Positions 1 to 9,565 of a stretch of 64,000 nt of DNA are shown piece after piece. Each line of letters begins with the position of its first letter. The stretch's first letter is position 1. Made by a program: the position numbers and the translations under genes. The stretch is from Halarchaeum rubridurum (lineage in GTDB: Archaea > Halobacteriota > Halobacteria > Halobacteriales > Halobacteriaceae): assembly GCF_014647115.1 (NCBI RefSeq), contig NZ_BMOO01000003.1:310001-374000 (forward strand), read 5' to 3'. The notes beneath the pieces were generated by a model. It made no database searches, was not told the origin of the DNA, and was given only the letters and a program-made list of their open reading frames with translations.

Positions 1-275
1 GTTTCGTAGAAGGACGCATCGAGATCGAGTGATCGCGATGGAGGCAGTGGCTCGGGCTTGTAGTAGGACTGTCTCCCGTAGGAAACGAGCGTTCCCGGCG
101 CCGAGTCTTCCAGCTCGATGCCCTGCATGCACGTATCCACACTACACGCCGGGCAATCATGAATCTATAGATGGTAAATGCATAGTATCTGGCAGTAGCT
201 GGACACTGAATGCATCACGCACCACGGAATGAATATCGGGTTTCGACAGTGTCTTGTCGTCGACACATCACTAGT

Positions 276-304
276 CAGCCTCTACTGACCGGACGTAGAG
301 GCTG
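276..304. repeat. Perfect 10-bp hairpin
   Basis: Arms CAGCCTCTAC (276-285) and GTAGAGGCTG (295-304) are exact reverse complements with a 9-nt loop. There is no T-run after it on the plus strand, so a terminator role is only a guess. Confidence 0.5.
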
Positions 305-338
305 TTAACGACGCCGAACAACGTCGCGGCCGACCGTA

Positions 339-434
339 ATGTCTGACGAGGAAGTGAAGGAACTGATCTTCGTGGATTTCACTGTCTGCTTGGTGTTGGT
401 GCTTGGACACATCTTCAGCAAGCAGACGTTCTAA
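339..434 (+). CDS. Possible 31-residue membrane peptide
   Basis: ATG at 339 opens a frame ending at TAA 432-434. The product starts MSDEEVKELIF, then has one hydrophobic stretch (about residues 9-24, rich in V, L, F) and a short polar tail (SKQTF), so a single-pass membrane peptide is conceivable. No TATA box at the usual distance and no recognised family. It may be a chance frame or a fragment of a decayed gene. Confidence 0.2.
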   Translation: MSDEEVKELIFVDFTVCLVLVLGHIFSKQTF

Positions 435-660
435 CTAACTGGCTTTGTGAGGTACTGAGTTTGGACACATTCGGCTCTTCCGCTTCGCTTCCACCTTCAG
501 AGCGACGCGATCACACCACCTTCTGCGGATTCAACAGAGCACCTAGCTCAGAACTAGCTATTTCGAAATTGACTGAAATCAGATGGGGGGATGATGGCAC
601 GCGAGTTGCGGACGCCGTCCGTCCGGGTTTGAACGCGAGACTGAGCGACGACGGCCAGAT

Positions 661-690
661 ACATATATATCGACCAACCAGACTGTCGTA
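661..690 (+). promoter_or_regulatory. TATA box of the epimerase gene
   Basis: An AT run (ACATATATAT, 661-670) is centred about 25 nt before the ATG at 690. This is the normal spacing for an archaeal TATA box driving a leaderless transcript, and no Shine-Dalgarno sequence is needed or seen. Confidence 0.65.
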
Positions 691-1607
691 TGCAGGATCA
701 GCGGATTCTCGTCACCGGTGGCGCGGGCTTCATCGGGTCGAACCTCGCGAACCACCTCGCCACGGAGAACGACGTCGTCGCGCTCGACGACGGCTACCTT
801 GGGACGCCGGAGAACCTCGACGACGGCGTCGAGTACGTCGGCGCGAGCGTCCTCGACGACGACCTCCCGACGGACGTCGACGTCGTCTTTCACCTCGCCG
901 CCCTCTCCTCCTACGCGATGCACGAGGAGAACCCCCAGCGGGGCGCCCGCGTCAACGTCGAGGGGTTCGTCAACGTCGTCGAGCAAGCCGTCCAGGACGG
1001 CTGTGAAACGATCGTGTATGCCTCGACGTCCTCCATCTACGGCAATCGAACCGAGCCGAGCCCCGAGGACATGGACGTCCACGTCAACACGGGCTACGAG
1101 GCCTCAAAGCTCGCCCGCGAGAAGTACGCCGAGTACTACTCGAACTTCCACGACGTCACCTGCGCCGGCATGCGCTTCTTCTCGGTCTACCAGGGCTACG
1201 GCGGGAGCGAGGAGCACAAGGGCGAGTACGCGAACGTCATCGCGCAGTTCGCCGACGACATGGCGCACGGCGAGGCACCCGTACTGTACGGCGATGGCAC
1301 CCAAACCCGCGACTTCACGCACGTCTCCGACATCGTCCGCGGTCTCGAACTCGCCGCCGCGAACCGCCTCGACGGCGTCTACAACCTCGGCACCGGCGAG
1401 AGCTACTCCTTCAACACCCTCGTCGACATGCTCAACGACGAGCTCGGGACCGACATCGAACCCGAGTACGTCGAGAACCCAATCCCGGAGGACGTCTACG
1501 TCCACGACACCATGGCCGACAGCACCAAAATGATGGAGGCGACCGGCTGGGAACCCCGAATCTCCTTCCACGAGGGCATCGAGGAGGTCTGCGCGCAGTA
1601 CCAGTAG
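690..1607 (+). CDS. NAD-dependent sugar-nucleotide epimerase/dehydratase (UDP-glucose 4-epimerase type)
   Basis: This 305-residue cytoplasmic enzyme belongs to the extended short-chain dehydrogenase family that epimerises or dehydrates nucleotide sugars. Visible hallmarks are the Rossmann glycine motif TGGAGFIGS (residues 9-17), the serine-rich strand ASTSSIYG (about 111-118) and the catalytic pair Y136/K140 (YEASK). Length is normal for the family. The ATG at 690 is supported by the TATA box about 25 nt upstream. Substrate cannot be told from sequence; UDP-glucose/galactose or a uronate are the usual ones in haloarchaea, feeding S-layer glycan or exopolysaccharide synthesis. It stands alone, with a broken ATPase downstream, and probably belongs to the chromosome rather than the island. 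Confidence 0.85.
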   Translation: MQDQRILVTGGAGFIGSNLANHLATENDVVALDDGYLGTPENLDDGVEYVGASVLDDDLPTDVDVVFHLAALSSYAMHEENPQRGARVNVEGFVNVVEQAVQDGCETIVYASTSSIYGNRTEPSPEDMDVHVNTGYEASKLAREKYAEYYSNFHDVTCAGMRFFSVYQGYGGSEEHKGEYANVIAQFADDMAHGEAPVLYGDGTQTRDFTHVSDIVRGLELAAANRLDGVYNLGTGESYSFNTLVDMLNDELGTDIEPEYVENPIPEDVYVHDTMADSTKMMEATGWEPRISFHEGIEEVCAQYQ

Positions 1608-1736
1608 GTCGGACCCTCCAGTCCATCTCTCACTCTACTTCGTGACGGCGCCGACGAGCTCGCCGGACAGCCGGCTCGCGCCGTGAGCCACTCCTCCCGC
1701 ATCGACAGTCGCACGCGGAACCGCGTCGTGTACTCG

Positions 1737-2721
1737 ATGCTCGTTCTCTCTGGGTCCAGCGTAAGTACGATGGAGTCTGAAGTATTGGGACACGAGAGCC
1801 CGCTCTACGGGCGACGGACTGGTCAACTCGACGTACAACCTTCTCGTTCCAGCAGGCCCGCAACGTCATCACGTACGAACTGGCGGACGCGATTCGCTCC
1901 TACGCCGTGACTGGTGGGACGCCGATGCACCTCACGTTGTTCGACTACGCCACCTCGCTATCGGCGAACATTCGCACCCACATTCTGTCGCCGGCAGCGA
2001 TCCTCTACAACGAGCCCGAGTTCCTGTTGCGGACCGAGCTCCGCAACCCGGCTCGATACACGAGTATCCTGGAGGCCGTTGCGACGGGCCACACGACGCC
2101 GAACGAACTCTCCGGTGCGACGGGCATCGATTCCGGCCCGCTGTCGAAATACCTGCAGACGCTCCGTCGACTCCGGCTGCTTGACCGGACGGTTCCAGTC
2201 ACCGCGTCGCCGAAGCAGTCGAAACGCTCCCGATATCTCGTCGCGGATGAGTTCCTCCGCTTCTGGTTCCGGTTCGTCGAGCCGAACCGCTCCAGTATCG
2301 AAGAAGCCCCCAGATCGTCTTGGATGGAACGATCGAACCCGGACTCCCTGACCACGTCGCGACGACGTTCGAAGACGTCTGTGTGGAAGCGACGTGGGTG
2401 GCCATCCGTCGCGGCGAACTCGGCCCGTACTCGAAGGTCGGGCGTTGGTGGTACGGCGAAGACGAGATCGACGTCGTCGGTCTCGAGCCGAGCGACGACC
2501 GGCTCCTCCTTGCCGAGTGTAAGTGGACGACGGACCCCGTCGGTCTCGGGGTGGCTGAGTCGCTCCGTGAGAAGGCCGGGCGCGTGCGCTGGGGACCGAA
2601 CACCCGCGAGGAAGAATTTGCGCTCTTCTCGAAGAGCGGATTCGCCGACGGGCTCGCTGACGAACTTGATGACTCGTGGTCGCTGTTCAACCTTGAGGAA
2701 CTAGACGGGTTGCTCGCGTAG
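1737..2721 (+). pseudogene. Broken archaeal ATPase gene (P-loop ATPase with DUF234-type C-terminus)
   Basis: Three consecutive pieces in three frames together read like the C-terminal two thirds of a haloarchaeal ATPase of the PF01637/DUF234 type. Piece one (about 1737-1840) includes the conserved-looking stretch LGHESPLYGRRTGQ. Piece two (about 1840-2310) continues QQARNVITYELADAIRSYAV, then TGGTPMHLTLFDY, a winged-helix part and FLRFWFRFVEPNRSSIEEAP. Piece three (about 2310-2721) holds the nuclease-like end (WWYGEDEIDVVGL, LLAECKWTT). Two frameshifts join them, and the N-terminal Walker A part is absent. The product cannot be functional. Such genes are common at integration and insertion sites in haloarchaea. 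Confidence 0.75.
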
Positions 2722-3844
2722 CTCTCGGGTACGCCTTCGAGTGAGGCGGCTTCGAGGGTGTGGTCGAGGCAGTATTGGACGACGCCGCGGCCGCCATCGA
2801 CGTCGATGGGGGCGAGGTACTCGCCAGTCGCTTCCACAGCGCCGTCACCCCCAAACAGTCCCGTCACGGGAACAACTGCAGAACGTCGCGTCCACATATC
2901 CAAACACGACCCCATACGCCGTCTCGCTACCGATTACTGCGGTTTAGGTCCGTCCCAAGCCCCGCGTAATCCCCGCAAGAAGACGTGAAAATCTGGATTC
3001 GGTCGACAGACGGAGTGGCTCGAAGCGGTGCGCTGGGGGCGCTCGATGCCGCTGGCGGTCGATGCGGGCGCTTCGAGAGAGCGGGGGTCACGCCCGCTGC
3101 GCGTCCAAAATCGGTCGTAGTCTCTCGGTTTTCGATGCGCGAGAACCGGGTCGTTGGGGCGTCGTCGCGCTCGATGCGGGACGGGGTGTGCGCCGTCGAG
3201 TCGGCGTCCGCAACAGCTGTTCGTCCGCTGTCTCCTGGCGCTATGGGCGTCGAGGCAGCGGTTTAGGGCCGATATGGGGCCGCGCTCGTGGCGCGACGCC
3301 GTCAGCTTACGAGACGCGTTCGGCCGCGCCGCCCGTCGTCTTGGTCCCCTCGCCACCGACCTATCTCTCCCGTCTGCACCCTTTTTTGCGGGGATTCGGG
3401 CCGGTTTTGGTTCCGCGGGACCGCTCGGACGACGGCGTCGCGTCGCCGTCGTGGGTGTCGACGGGGATGGCTCTCACGGCGCTTGTCCCTCGCGCCGATG
3501 GTGGGTCTGCAGGGTCGCCTGGACGCGCTCGGGGCTCTCACGGTGCTCGTCCCTCGCGCCGATGGTGGGTCTGCAGGGTCGCCTGGACAGAGCGATAGGG
3601 CGACCGCCGACCTCCGTCACCCGTCGCTGTCGCGTGTGTCGTCCGGTACGCTGAGCGAGTCGGCTGTGCCTCGGCATCTCGGTCATCCGTCGGCTTCGGG
3701 TGGTGTGGGCCGTTCGGCTCTTGACGGTCGGGGGCTCTCACTGGCCGGGCTCGGATCGTGCAGACGACGCGACGTCTTCGGGGGTGTCCTCGTCGTGTCT
3801 CGTCGGGGGTGTCCTCGTCGTGTAACGCGAGACGAGGGGATGGG
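2722..3844. other. 1.1-kb gene-free region with strong strand skew
   Basis: No frame here shows a recognisable protein. The plus strand is markedly rich in G and T (runs such as GGGGTGTGCG), unlike coding DNA nearby. It contains the 64-bp-period duplication at 3469-3588 and a duplicated 'GGGGGTGTCCTCGTCGTGT' at about 3779-3822, just downstream of the coupling-ATPase stop codon. A short minus-strand stretch (about 2725-2880) has coding-like composition (ends LDHTLEAASLEGVPE) but no family was recognised. Confidence 0.5.
3469..3588. repeat. Tandem duplication, period 64 bp
   Basis: A 56-bp block starting GGCTCTCACGG and ending GTCGCCTGGAC occurs at 3469-3524 and again at 3533-3588 with only two base differences. 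A third, partial start (GGGGGCTCTCAC) appears near 3730. The block contains no inverted repeat that I can see. Confidence 0.85.
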
Positions 3845-6800
3845 TCAGTCCGTATCGAGGTAGGTGTCGCGGAGCCACTCGACGGGATAGATGGCGGTCA
3901 GCCCGGGGGTGTCGATGCGGAACTCGATGGGCGTCGTGGAGGCGGCGTAGGTCTTCTCGACGCGGACGGGACCTTCGGGGGGATCGTTCAGTGCCCGGAG
4001 GACGTCGTGGCCGGCGCTGTGCGTCATGACGATCCAGATGGCTTCGTCGGGGTCGCAGGCGGCCATCTTGTCGTAGTCCTCGGGGACGGCGCGCGCGACG
4101 TCGTGGTTGATGCGCTCGACTTCGACGGTGACGACGATGTCGCCGTCGTCGTTGAGGCCGGCGAGGTCGAGACGCTGGTTGCCTTCGAGGTCGTAGTAGG
4201 GGACGACCGTGGTGACGCGGGAGTCGGGGGCCGCGACGTATTCGCGTTCGAGATACTGGCGGGCGGCCTCGACGCCGAGGACGTGCTCGCTCGACTCCTC
4301 GAGGTCGCCTTTGCCGTGGCCGTAGTCGACGCCCTGTCGGTAGCTCTCGCCGATGGCGTCCCGGCCGTCGGGCGTGACGGAGTAGAGGCGGTGTGGGTGG
4401 TCGGTGTCGTGTCGGAGGAGGTCGGTGTCGAGGAGGGCGTGTACCGCGTCGTCGTCGATTCCGGTGTACTCCTGGAGGCGGATCATGCTGTCGGAGAGGA
4501 TGTCGTACTCCAGGGGGTCGTAGCGACCCTGTTGGGCGTTGTAGACGGCTTGGAGGAAGACGAGTTGGGTGTCCGTCCACTCGCTGGCGACGCGTTCTTC
4601 GGAAGTGAGCTTGAGGGTGAGCGCGCAGATCGGGATGTCGTCGCGCTCGGTGTCGTCGAGACTCGAACAGCACTCGATGGCGCGGACGAGGCCGTCGAAC
4701 GACGGGTCGTAGCGGTTGTCGCAGCGCCGACAGCGCAGTGCGTGACTCGCTGCTTCGTAGGCGACGGTTCGTGGGAGGCGTTTCGTGTGTGCGAGCGCGG
4801 TGTCGACGCGGACGGTCGCGGGCTCGGATTGCTGCGTTGTTGGGGCGCCGACGACGGTGGGGTCGCGGAGCGTGATGCCGGCGACGCGTTCGGTCCGGGC
4901 TTCGAGCTGGTCGATTTCGGCCGCGCACGCGGCGTCGGCGTGCGGGGAGAGCGGTGTGGGGCCGTCGGGGTCGCCCCGCGGGAGGGGGAGGGAGGCGACG
5001 AGGAAGGGGCGCGGCTCGGGCGCATCGAAGCTCGCGGGGAGGCTGACGAGCCACTGGCCGCGACGAAGCGCGCGGAGACGATTCGAAACGGCGTTCTCGT
5101 CCATCGCGTCCGTCGCGAAGCGCTCGCCGAGACGTCGGTCGACGGCGACGTTCCCCGTGACGACCGTGGAGACGTTGTTGAGGAGTTCGGCGTACACGTC
5201 GCGGTCGTGGTCGCGCAACTGGGCGGGGAACTGCGTGGCGAGCGTGACCGAACACCCGAAGCTTCGGGATTGGGAGAGGAGTTGCGTGAGGAGGTCGGAG
5301 ACGGCGACACTCGCGGCCTCCTCGACGTAGACGTTGACGAGGGGGTGCGTCGCGTCGGGCGCACGACGCGTGCGGCGACGGAGCGCCGTCCAGAGGTTCG
5401 AGAGGACGACGAGCGTGAGGGCGCGCTGTGCCTCACTGCGGAGGTCGCCCGTGTCGAAGATGACGACGGCGTCGTCGTCGAGGACGTCCACGAGGTCGAA
5501 GTGTGGGTCGTCCGCCTCGGGCGCGTGATTGAACACTCGGGTGAGACGCCGGTCGATGGGAATCTTCTCGATGCGGTTCACGACGCCCTGCATGATCTCG
5601 TCGAAGGAGCGAGTGGGCGTGGTGGCGACGCCGGCGAGGAGGCGTTCGAGGTCCGTATCCGAGACCGGGGGTGGCGTCTGGCGGTCCTGCATCCGCCTAA
5701 CGACGGCGTCGAAGTCGCGGTGCGTGAAGGCGTCTCTACCGTGCACGGGGTCGAACGTCGCCGTGAGGAGATACCGGATGATGTCGGGTGAGCGGACGGC
5801 GCGCTCGAAGCGCTCGCGGCCCATGACGTGCGTGAGAATCTCGACGTAGTGATCGACGGTGTCGGCGACGGCGGTCTCGCGTGGGACGCCCGCGGCGAGC
5901 TCGTCGCGAATATCGAAGAAGGCGAACGCGGGGAGGACGCGCGCGCAGTCGAAGTAGTAGACGTTCTCCAGCGTCCCGTACGTCGCGTAGTGTGCGCGGA
6001 GGTACTCCCGTGCCATCCCGTCGCCCTTCGGGTCGATGAGGATGTCCGCACCATCCGTCGCCGCGTGATTCGCGAGCATCGCGTTGATGAGCGCCGTCGA
6101 CTTCCCCGAGCCCGTCTTTCCGAACCACGCGACGTGCATCGGCTGGAGCGCCGGCGGGAGGACGACCGGGTCGACGTCCGCGACGCCGTCGTCGTTCAGC
6201 GGGACGCCGAGTGGGAGACCGGAGCCGCGATACCGCGCGAGTTGTTCGGCCGGTGGCGTCGGGAGCGTCGTCGCCTCGCCCGGTGTCGGTGCGACCGCAC
6301 GACTACCCGCGACGGTGAGCGCCGCCCCATCGAGGAGGCAGAAACTCCCGGCTTCGCTCGCGTCCACGACGAGTGCGTCCGGCTTCGGCCGGAGGCGACG
6401 CCACCACGAGCGTGTGGTGATCCGCCGCTCGCAGACCGCCTCGAAGAGCGCGCGGCCGCGCCGGCCGGTTCGCGTCGCCGCAGCCACCGTGTAGCAGGTG
6501 TGGCTCAGCCCGCCGAAGGCGTTCGCGAGCTCCTCACGTGTCGACGATGCCTCGTCGAAGATGGCGACGCGTGCCGTACAGGTGAAGGCGTGTCTGGCGT
6601 CCTTCTCGGCGAGTTCGTCGAGGCGCTGTTGGTCGCCCATCGAGCGCATCGCCGCGGGGTCCTCGGGCGCGCCGAACAGTGCCGTCGTCACCTGATCGCC
6701 GAGCGTGTCCTGGTGGGCCTCGATGCTCGCCCGGCGCGCTTCGGCCTCACGTGACCAGTCCGGGAGCGCCTGGAGGAGCGCCTGATAGACCATCGGGACC

Positions 6801-7324
6801 TCGCTCGCGGCCATCGTCTCGACGACCGCGGCGAGCGGGACGCGGCCGTGTTCGTCGTCGAGGAAGTCCCCGAACGGCGTCAGTTGGGTCTGCCAGTCGT
6901 CGCGGCGCTCGGGTCGCCCCTCGAACGCGACGCCCGTCACCGGTGCGTCGGTGTCGCCGAGTCCGCGGAGCCAGCCGGCCGTCCGCTGGACCGTCTCGAA
7001 CTCGTACGTGTCCGGGAAGAGGCCTCTGAGCGTGTGCGTCAGCGACTCGTGGAGCGCGGGGTCGTCGACACCGAGGTAGTAGTCGATGTGGGCGTCCGGA
7101 CCACCCGTCGAAACGACGAGAATCTCGATTATCGGCCGCGGCGGCGCTCGAAGCCGCCCGAGAACGCCGCTCGGCGTCGCGCCGCGTAGGCCGTGGAGGC
7201 GCTCGAACGCCGCCGTAACGATGATCGTCGAGAGCCGCTCGTCCGTTGGGCGCACACGGAGGTACGGTCGTGCGTCCGCGACCGGGACCGGGAGGTCGTC
7301 GCCGCTGTCGATGCGGGGACTCAT
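3845..7324 (-). CDS. VirD4/TraG-type conjugation coupling ATPase with C-terminal zinc ribbon
   Basis: This protein of about 1159 residues most likely acts as the DNA-pumping or coupling ATPase of a conjugation system at the membrane. Counting from the chosen ATG, Walker A is GKTGSGKST (about 402-410) and Walker B is NVYVEEA (about 664-670), followed by a sensor region (SVTLATQFP). A CxxC...CC cluster near 865-886 suggests a zinc ribbon. The last 280 residues add a winged-helix-like part and a hydrophilic domain with VTVEVERIN. The N-terminal 380 residues resemble the haloarchaeal conjugation ATPases. A GTG at 7354 is possible, but ATG 7324 leaves a short leader after the TATA-like box. It lies 35 kb from the VirB-like operon and is transcribed towards the left edge of the island. 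Confidence 0.75.
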   Translation of the reverse strand: MSPRIDSGDDLPVPVADARPYLRVRPTDERLSTIIVTAAFERLHGLRGATPSGVLGRLRAPPRPIIEILVVSTGGPDAHIDYYLGVDDPALHESLTHTLRGLFPDTYEFETVQRTAGWLRGLGDTDAPVTGVAFEGRPERRDDWQTQLTPFGDFLDDEHGRVPLAAVVETMAASEVPMVYQALLQALPDWSREAEARRASIEAHQDTLGDQVTTALFGAPEDPAAMRSMGDQQRLDELAEKDARHAFTCTARVAIFDEASSTREELANAFGGLSHTCYTVAAATRTGRRGRALFEAVCERRITTRSWWRRLRPKPDALVVDASEAGSFCLLDGAALTVAGSRAVAPTPGEATTLPTPPAEQLARYRGSGLPLGVPLNDDGVADVDPVVLPPALQPMHVAWFGKTGSGKSTALINAMLANHAATDGADILIDPKGDGMAREYLRAHYATYGTLENVYYFDCARVLPAFAFFDIRDELAAGVPRETAVADTVDHYVEILTHVMGRERFERAVRSPDIIRYLLTATFDPVHGRDAFTHRDFDAVVRRMQDRQTPPPVSDTDLERLLAGVATTPTRSFDEIMQGVVNRIEKIPIDRRLTRVFNHAPEADDPHFDLVDVLDDDAVVIFDTGDLRSEAQRALTLVVLSNLWTALRRRTRRAPDATHPLVNVYVEEAASVAVSDLLTQLLSQSRSFGCSVTLATQFPAQLRDHDRDVYAELLNNVSTVVTGNVAVDRRLGERFATDAMDENAVSNRLRALRRGQWLVSLPASFDAPEPRPFLVASLPLPRGDPDGPTPLSPHADAACAAEIDQLEARTERVAGITLRDPTVVGAPTTQQSEPATVRVDTALAHTKRLPRTVAYEAASHALRCRRCDNRYDPSFDGLVRAIECCSSLDDTERDDIPICALTLKLTSEERVASEWTDTQLVFLQAVYNAQQGRYDPLEYDILSDSMIRLQEYTGIDDDAVHALLDTDLLRHDTDHPHRLYSVTPDGRDAIGESYRQGVDYGHGKGDLEESSEHVLGVEAARQYLEREYVAAPDSRVTTVVPYYDLEGNQRLDLAGLNDDGDIVVTVEVERINHDVARAVPEDYDKMAACDPDEAIWIVMTHSAGHDVLRALNDPPEGPVRVEKTYAASTTPIEFRIDTPGLTAIYPVEWLRDTYLDTD

Positions 7325-7791
<467 letters not shown>

Positions 7792-7877
7792 TACAGTGCC
7801 GCACGGTTCTCAAACACGTTTGTCGCTCGACTCACAGGCCACCCCCTCCTTTATGTCTATCCAAAGTCTATACACCG

Positions 7878-8027
7878 ATGATGGATAGGTTTGAAATCGA
7901 AGGAAAAGAAGTCCTCGACGGAACCGCAAAACCGTCGGGAAATAGTGCCCACGTCATCGTCCCCAAACGCTGGCGCGGAGCCGACGTGAAAGTCGTCCGC
8001 GTCTCCGACCCCGACCCAGACGAATAG
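7878..8027 (+). CDS. Small tnpB-associated protein (DUF2080-like)
   Basis: A 49-residue protein starting MMDRFEIEGKEVLDG, with the stretch GNSAHVIVPKRWRG and an acidic tail (DPDPDE), ends three bases before the tnpB ATG. Short proteins with the KPSGNSAH(V)xVPKxWxG pattern are regularly encoded directly upstream of haloarchaeal tnpB genes (transposon-encoded DUF2080 family). The pattern resembles a swapped-hairpin AbrB-type DNA-binding fold, but the function is not established. Starts at ATG 7878 and 7881 are both possible. Probably co-transcribed with tnpB. Confidence 0.75.
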   Translation: MMDRFEIEGKEVLDGTAKPSGNSAHVIVPKRWRGADVKVVRVSDPDPDE

Positions 8028-8030
8028 CCT

Positions 8031-9260
8031 ATGCACTACAACTACAAGTATCGACTCACCCCGCCAGAAGCCCTCGAAGAGGAACTTCTGTTCCACGTCG
8101 ATACTTGTAGGCAACTCTACAACCACGTCCTCCACCTGCTCAACGAGACAGACGACATTCCCGCCCGCTACGAGGTACAGGAGCGACTCCCCGACCTCAA
8201 ATCGTGGTGGGACGACCTCGGAGAGGTCCACTCGAAAGTGTTGCAGATGGTCGTTAAGCGCGTCTACGACAACATATCCACGCTCAAAGCACAAAAGGAG
8301 AATGGACGCGCCGTGGGAATGCTCAAGTGGAAACCACCTCGGGAGTATCGGTCGCTCACCTACAACCAGTCCGGCTTCGAACTCAAGAATACGAGTGGTC
8401 GGCCCACGTTGTGGTTGAGCAAGATCGGCGAGATCCCGATCCACATCCACCGAGACATCCCCGAGAACGCGACCATCAAACAAGTCGAGGTCAAACGCGA
8501 AACCACTGGAGAGTGGTATGCCACGTTCGGTATCAACGTGGACGAGGATACACCAGAGAAGCCGGAGAACCCCGAGAGAGTTGTCGGAATCGACGTGGGA
8601 ATCCTCAAGTACGCACACGACACCGACGGGTACGCCATCAAAAGCCCCGACTTCAGAGAGGAACACGAACGACTCGAACGCGCTCAACGCGATCTCTCGC
8701 GGAAGGAACACGGCTCTGCGAATTGGGAAAAACAGCGGCAGGTCGTTGCCGAATGCCACGCCGACCTCAGGCGGAAGCGTCAGGACTTCCTTCACAAGTT
8801 GTCGAACTACTACGCCCGGGAGTACGACCTCGTGGCGGTTGAGGACTTGGACGCGAAGGGCTTGATCGAACTCCCGGGCAACTCGCGCAACCGGGCAGGA
8901 GCGGCTTGGGGGACGTTTCTGCGGATGCTCGAATACAAGTGCGAGCGCAAGGGGACGCACTTCGTCGCAGTTGACCCGAGAGGGACGACCAAAGAGTGCG
9001 CGTCCTGCGGCGTCAAGACGGATAAGCCGCTGTGGGTTCGTGAACACTCGTGTCCCTCGTGTGGGTTTGAGGCGGACAGGGACGCGAATGCGGCGTGGAA
9101 TATTCTTTCTCGCGGTCTCGAAGATGTAGGAGTGGGATACTCCGAATCAACGCCTGTGGAGACTGCGCTCCCTGTGGACACCGTTGTGTCTGCAAAGCGC
9201 GTCGTGGAAACAGGAAGCCCCACCCTCAAGGAGCGAACCGCGTCAGCGGTGAGCGAGTAG
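8031..9260 (+). CDS. tnpB: TnpB, RNA-guided RuvC-like nuclease
   Basis: This 409-residue protein has the full set of TnpB features. The RuvC acidic residues are D188 in VVGIDVGIL, E271 in LVAVEDL and D351 in ADRDANAAWNIL. A four-cysteine zinc finger (C323, C326, C341, C344; CASCG and CPSCG) sits between the last two. The N-terminal part is the OrfB helix-turn-helix and wedge-like region (MHYNYKYRLTPPEALE). TnpB proteins cut DNA guided by an RNA (omega RNA) read from the element's right end, and the 3' end of this gene overlaps such a hairpin. All catalytic residues are intact, so activity is plausible. The tail after residue 360 is longer than the minimal enzyme. Confidence 0.9.
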   Translation: MHYNYKYRLTPPEALEEELLFHVDTCRQLYNHVLHLLNETDDIPARYEVQERLPDLKSWWDDLGEVHSKVLQMVVKRVYDNISTLKAQKENGRAVGMLKWKPPREYRSLTYNQSGFELKNTSGRPTLWLSKIGEIPIHIHRDIPENATIKQVEVKRETTGEWYATFGINVDEDTPEKPENPERVVGIDVGILKYAHDTDGYAIKSPDFREEHERLERAQRDLSRKEHGSANWEKQRQVVAECHADLRRKRQDFLHKLSNYYAREYDLVAVEDLDAKGLIELPGNSRNRAGAAWGTFLRMLEYKCERKGTHFVAVDPRGTTKECASCGVKTDKPLWVREHSCPSCGFEADRDANAAWNILSRGLEDVGVGYSESTPVETALPVDTVVSAKRVVETGSPTLKERTASAVSE

Positions 9261-9270
9261 GGTGGGGTAG
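9218..9270 (+). ncRNA. Right-end hairpin / omega-RNA scaffold candidate
   Basis: Outer arms CCCCACCCT (9218-9226) and AGGGTGGGG (9259-9267) enclose CCTCAAGGAGC and an inner hairpin ACCGC/GCGGT (9237-9241 with 9246-9250). The tnpB stop codon (9258-9260) is inside. In characterised TnpB systems the omega RNA overlaps the tnpB 3' end and continues into flanking DNA as the guide, so guide sequence would start just after about 9270. Transcription itself cannot be seen here. Confidence 0.55.
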
Positions 9271-9271
9271 T

Positions 9272-9565
9272 TCACAAGCCGTATCGTTTGTGCGCTTCGT
9301 CGACAGTGACGATCTCCAGTACGCGCACCTCTTTCTCGTCCTCCAAGACGGTGTAGATGGCCGTGTAGGTCCGGGAAATATGCAGCCGGTAGCGGTCTCG
9401 TTCGCCGTCGATGGGGAGCCTCTCCTTGTCTCCACGGCCGCGTCCGGGGTACGGGTTGTCAGCGAGGTAGCCGAGATTCTCCGTACAGATTCGCTCGGTC
9501 TTCTCGTCGGCAGCGTCGAGGAATTCACGCGGTTGGTCGGCGAGCAGGACGTCGTACTCAGACAT
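9272..9565 (-). CDS. relE: RelE/ParE-family toxin
   Basis: This 97-residue basic protein starts MSEYDVLLADQPREFLDAA and has the RelE/ParE pattern: an N-terminal helix pair, then RLPIDGERDRYRLHISRTYTAIYTV and a short final strand. RelE-type toxins cleave mRNA on the ribosome, and ParE-type toxins poison gyrase; sequence does not decide between them, although the R...Y.L....Y..IY pattern fits RelE. Its start overlaps the 3' end of the antitoxin gene by 8 bp, so the two are translated from one message. The gene ends directly beside the TnpB right end. Confidence 0.8.
   Translation of the reverse strand: MSEYDVLLADQPREFLDAADEKTERICTENLGYLADNPYPGRGRGDKERLPIDGERDRYRLHISRTYTAIYTVLEDEKEVRVLEIVTVDEAHKRYGL

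Larger units (their letters stand above)
1..689. other. Intergenic region left of the epimerase
   Basis: I see no convincing gene in this stretch except a possible 31-residue frame at 339-434. It holds a perfect 10-bp inverted repeat (276-285 with 295-304, 9-nt loop) that could be a terminator for a gene left of the window or the end of a decayed mobile element. The sequence is more AT-rich than its surroundings near 150-250 and 540-600, which is typical of haloarchaeal intergenic DNA. Confidence 0.5.

Noticed and set aside
3758-5791. 677-codon open frame on the plus strand
   Set aside because: It lies opposite the coupling-ATPase gene, whose motifs are clear. The frame is a GC-rich antisense shadow with Val/Asp-rich content and no family.
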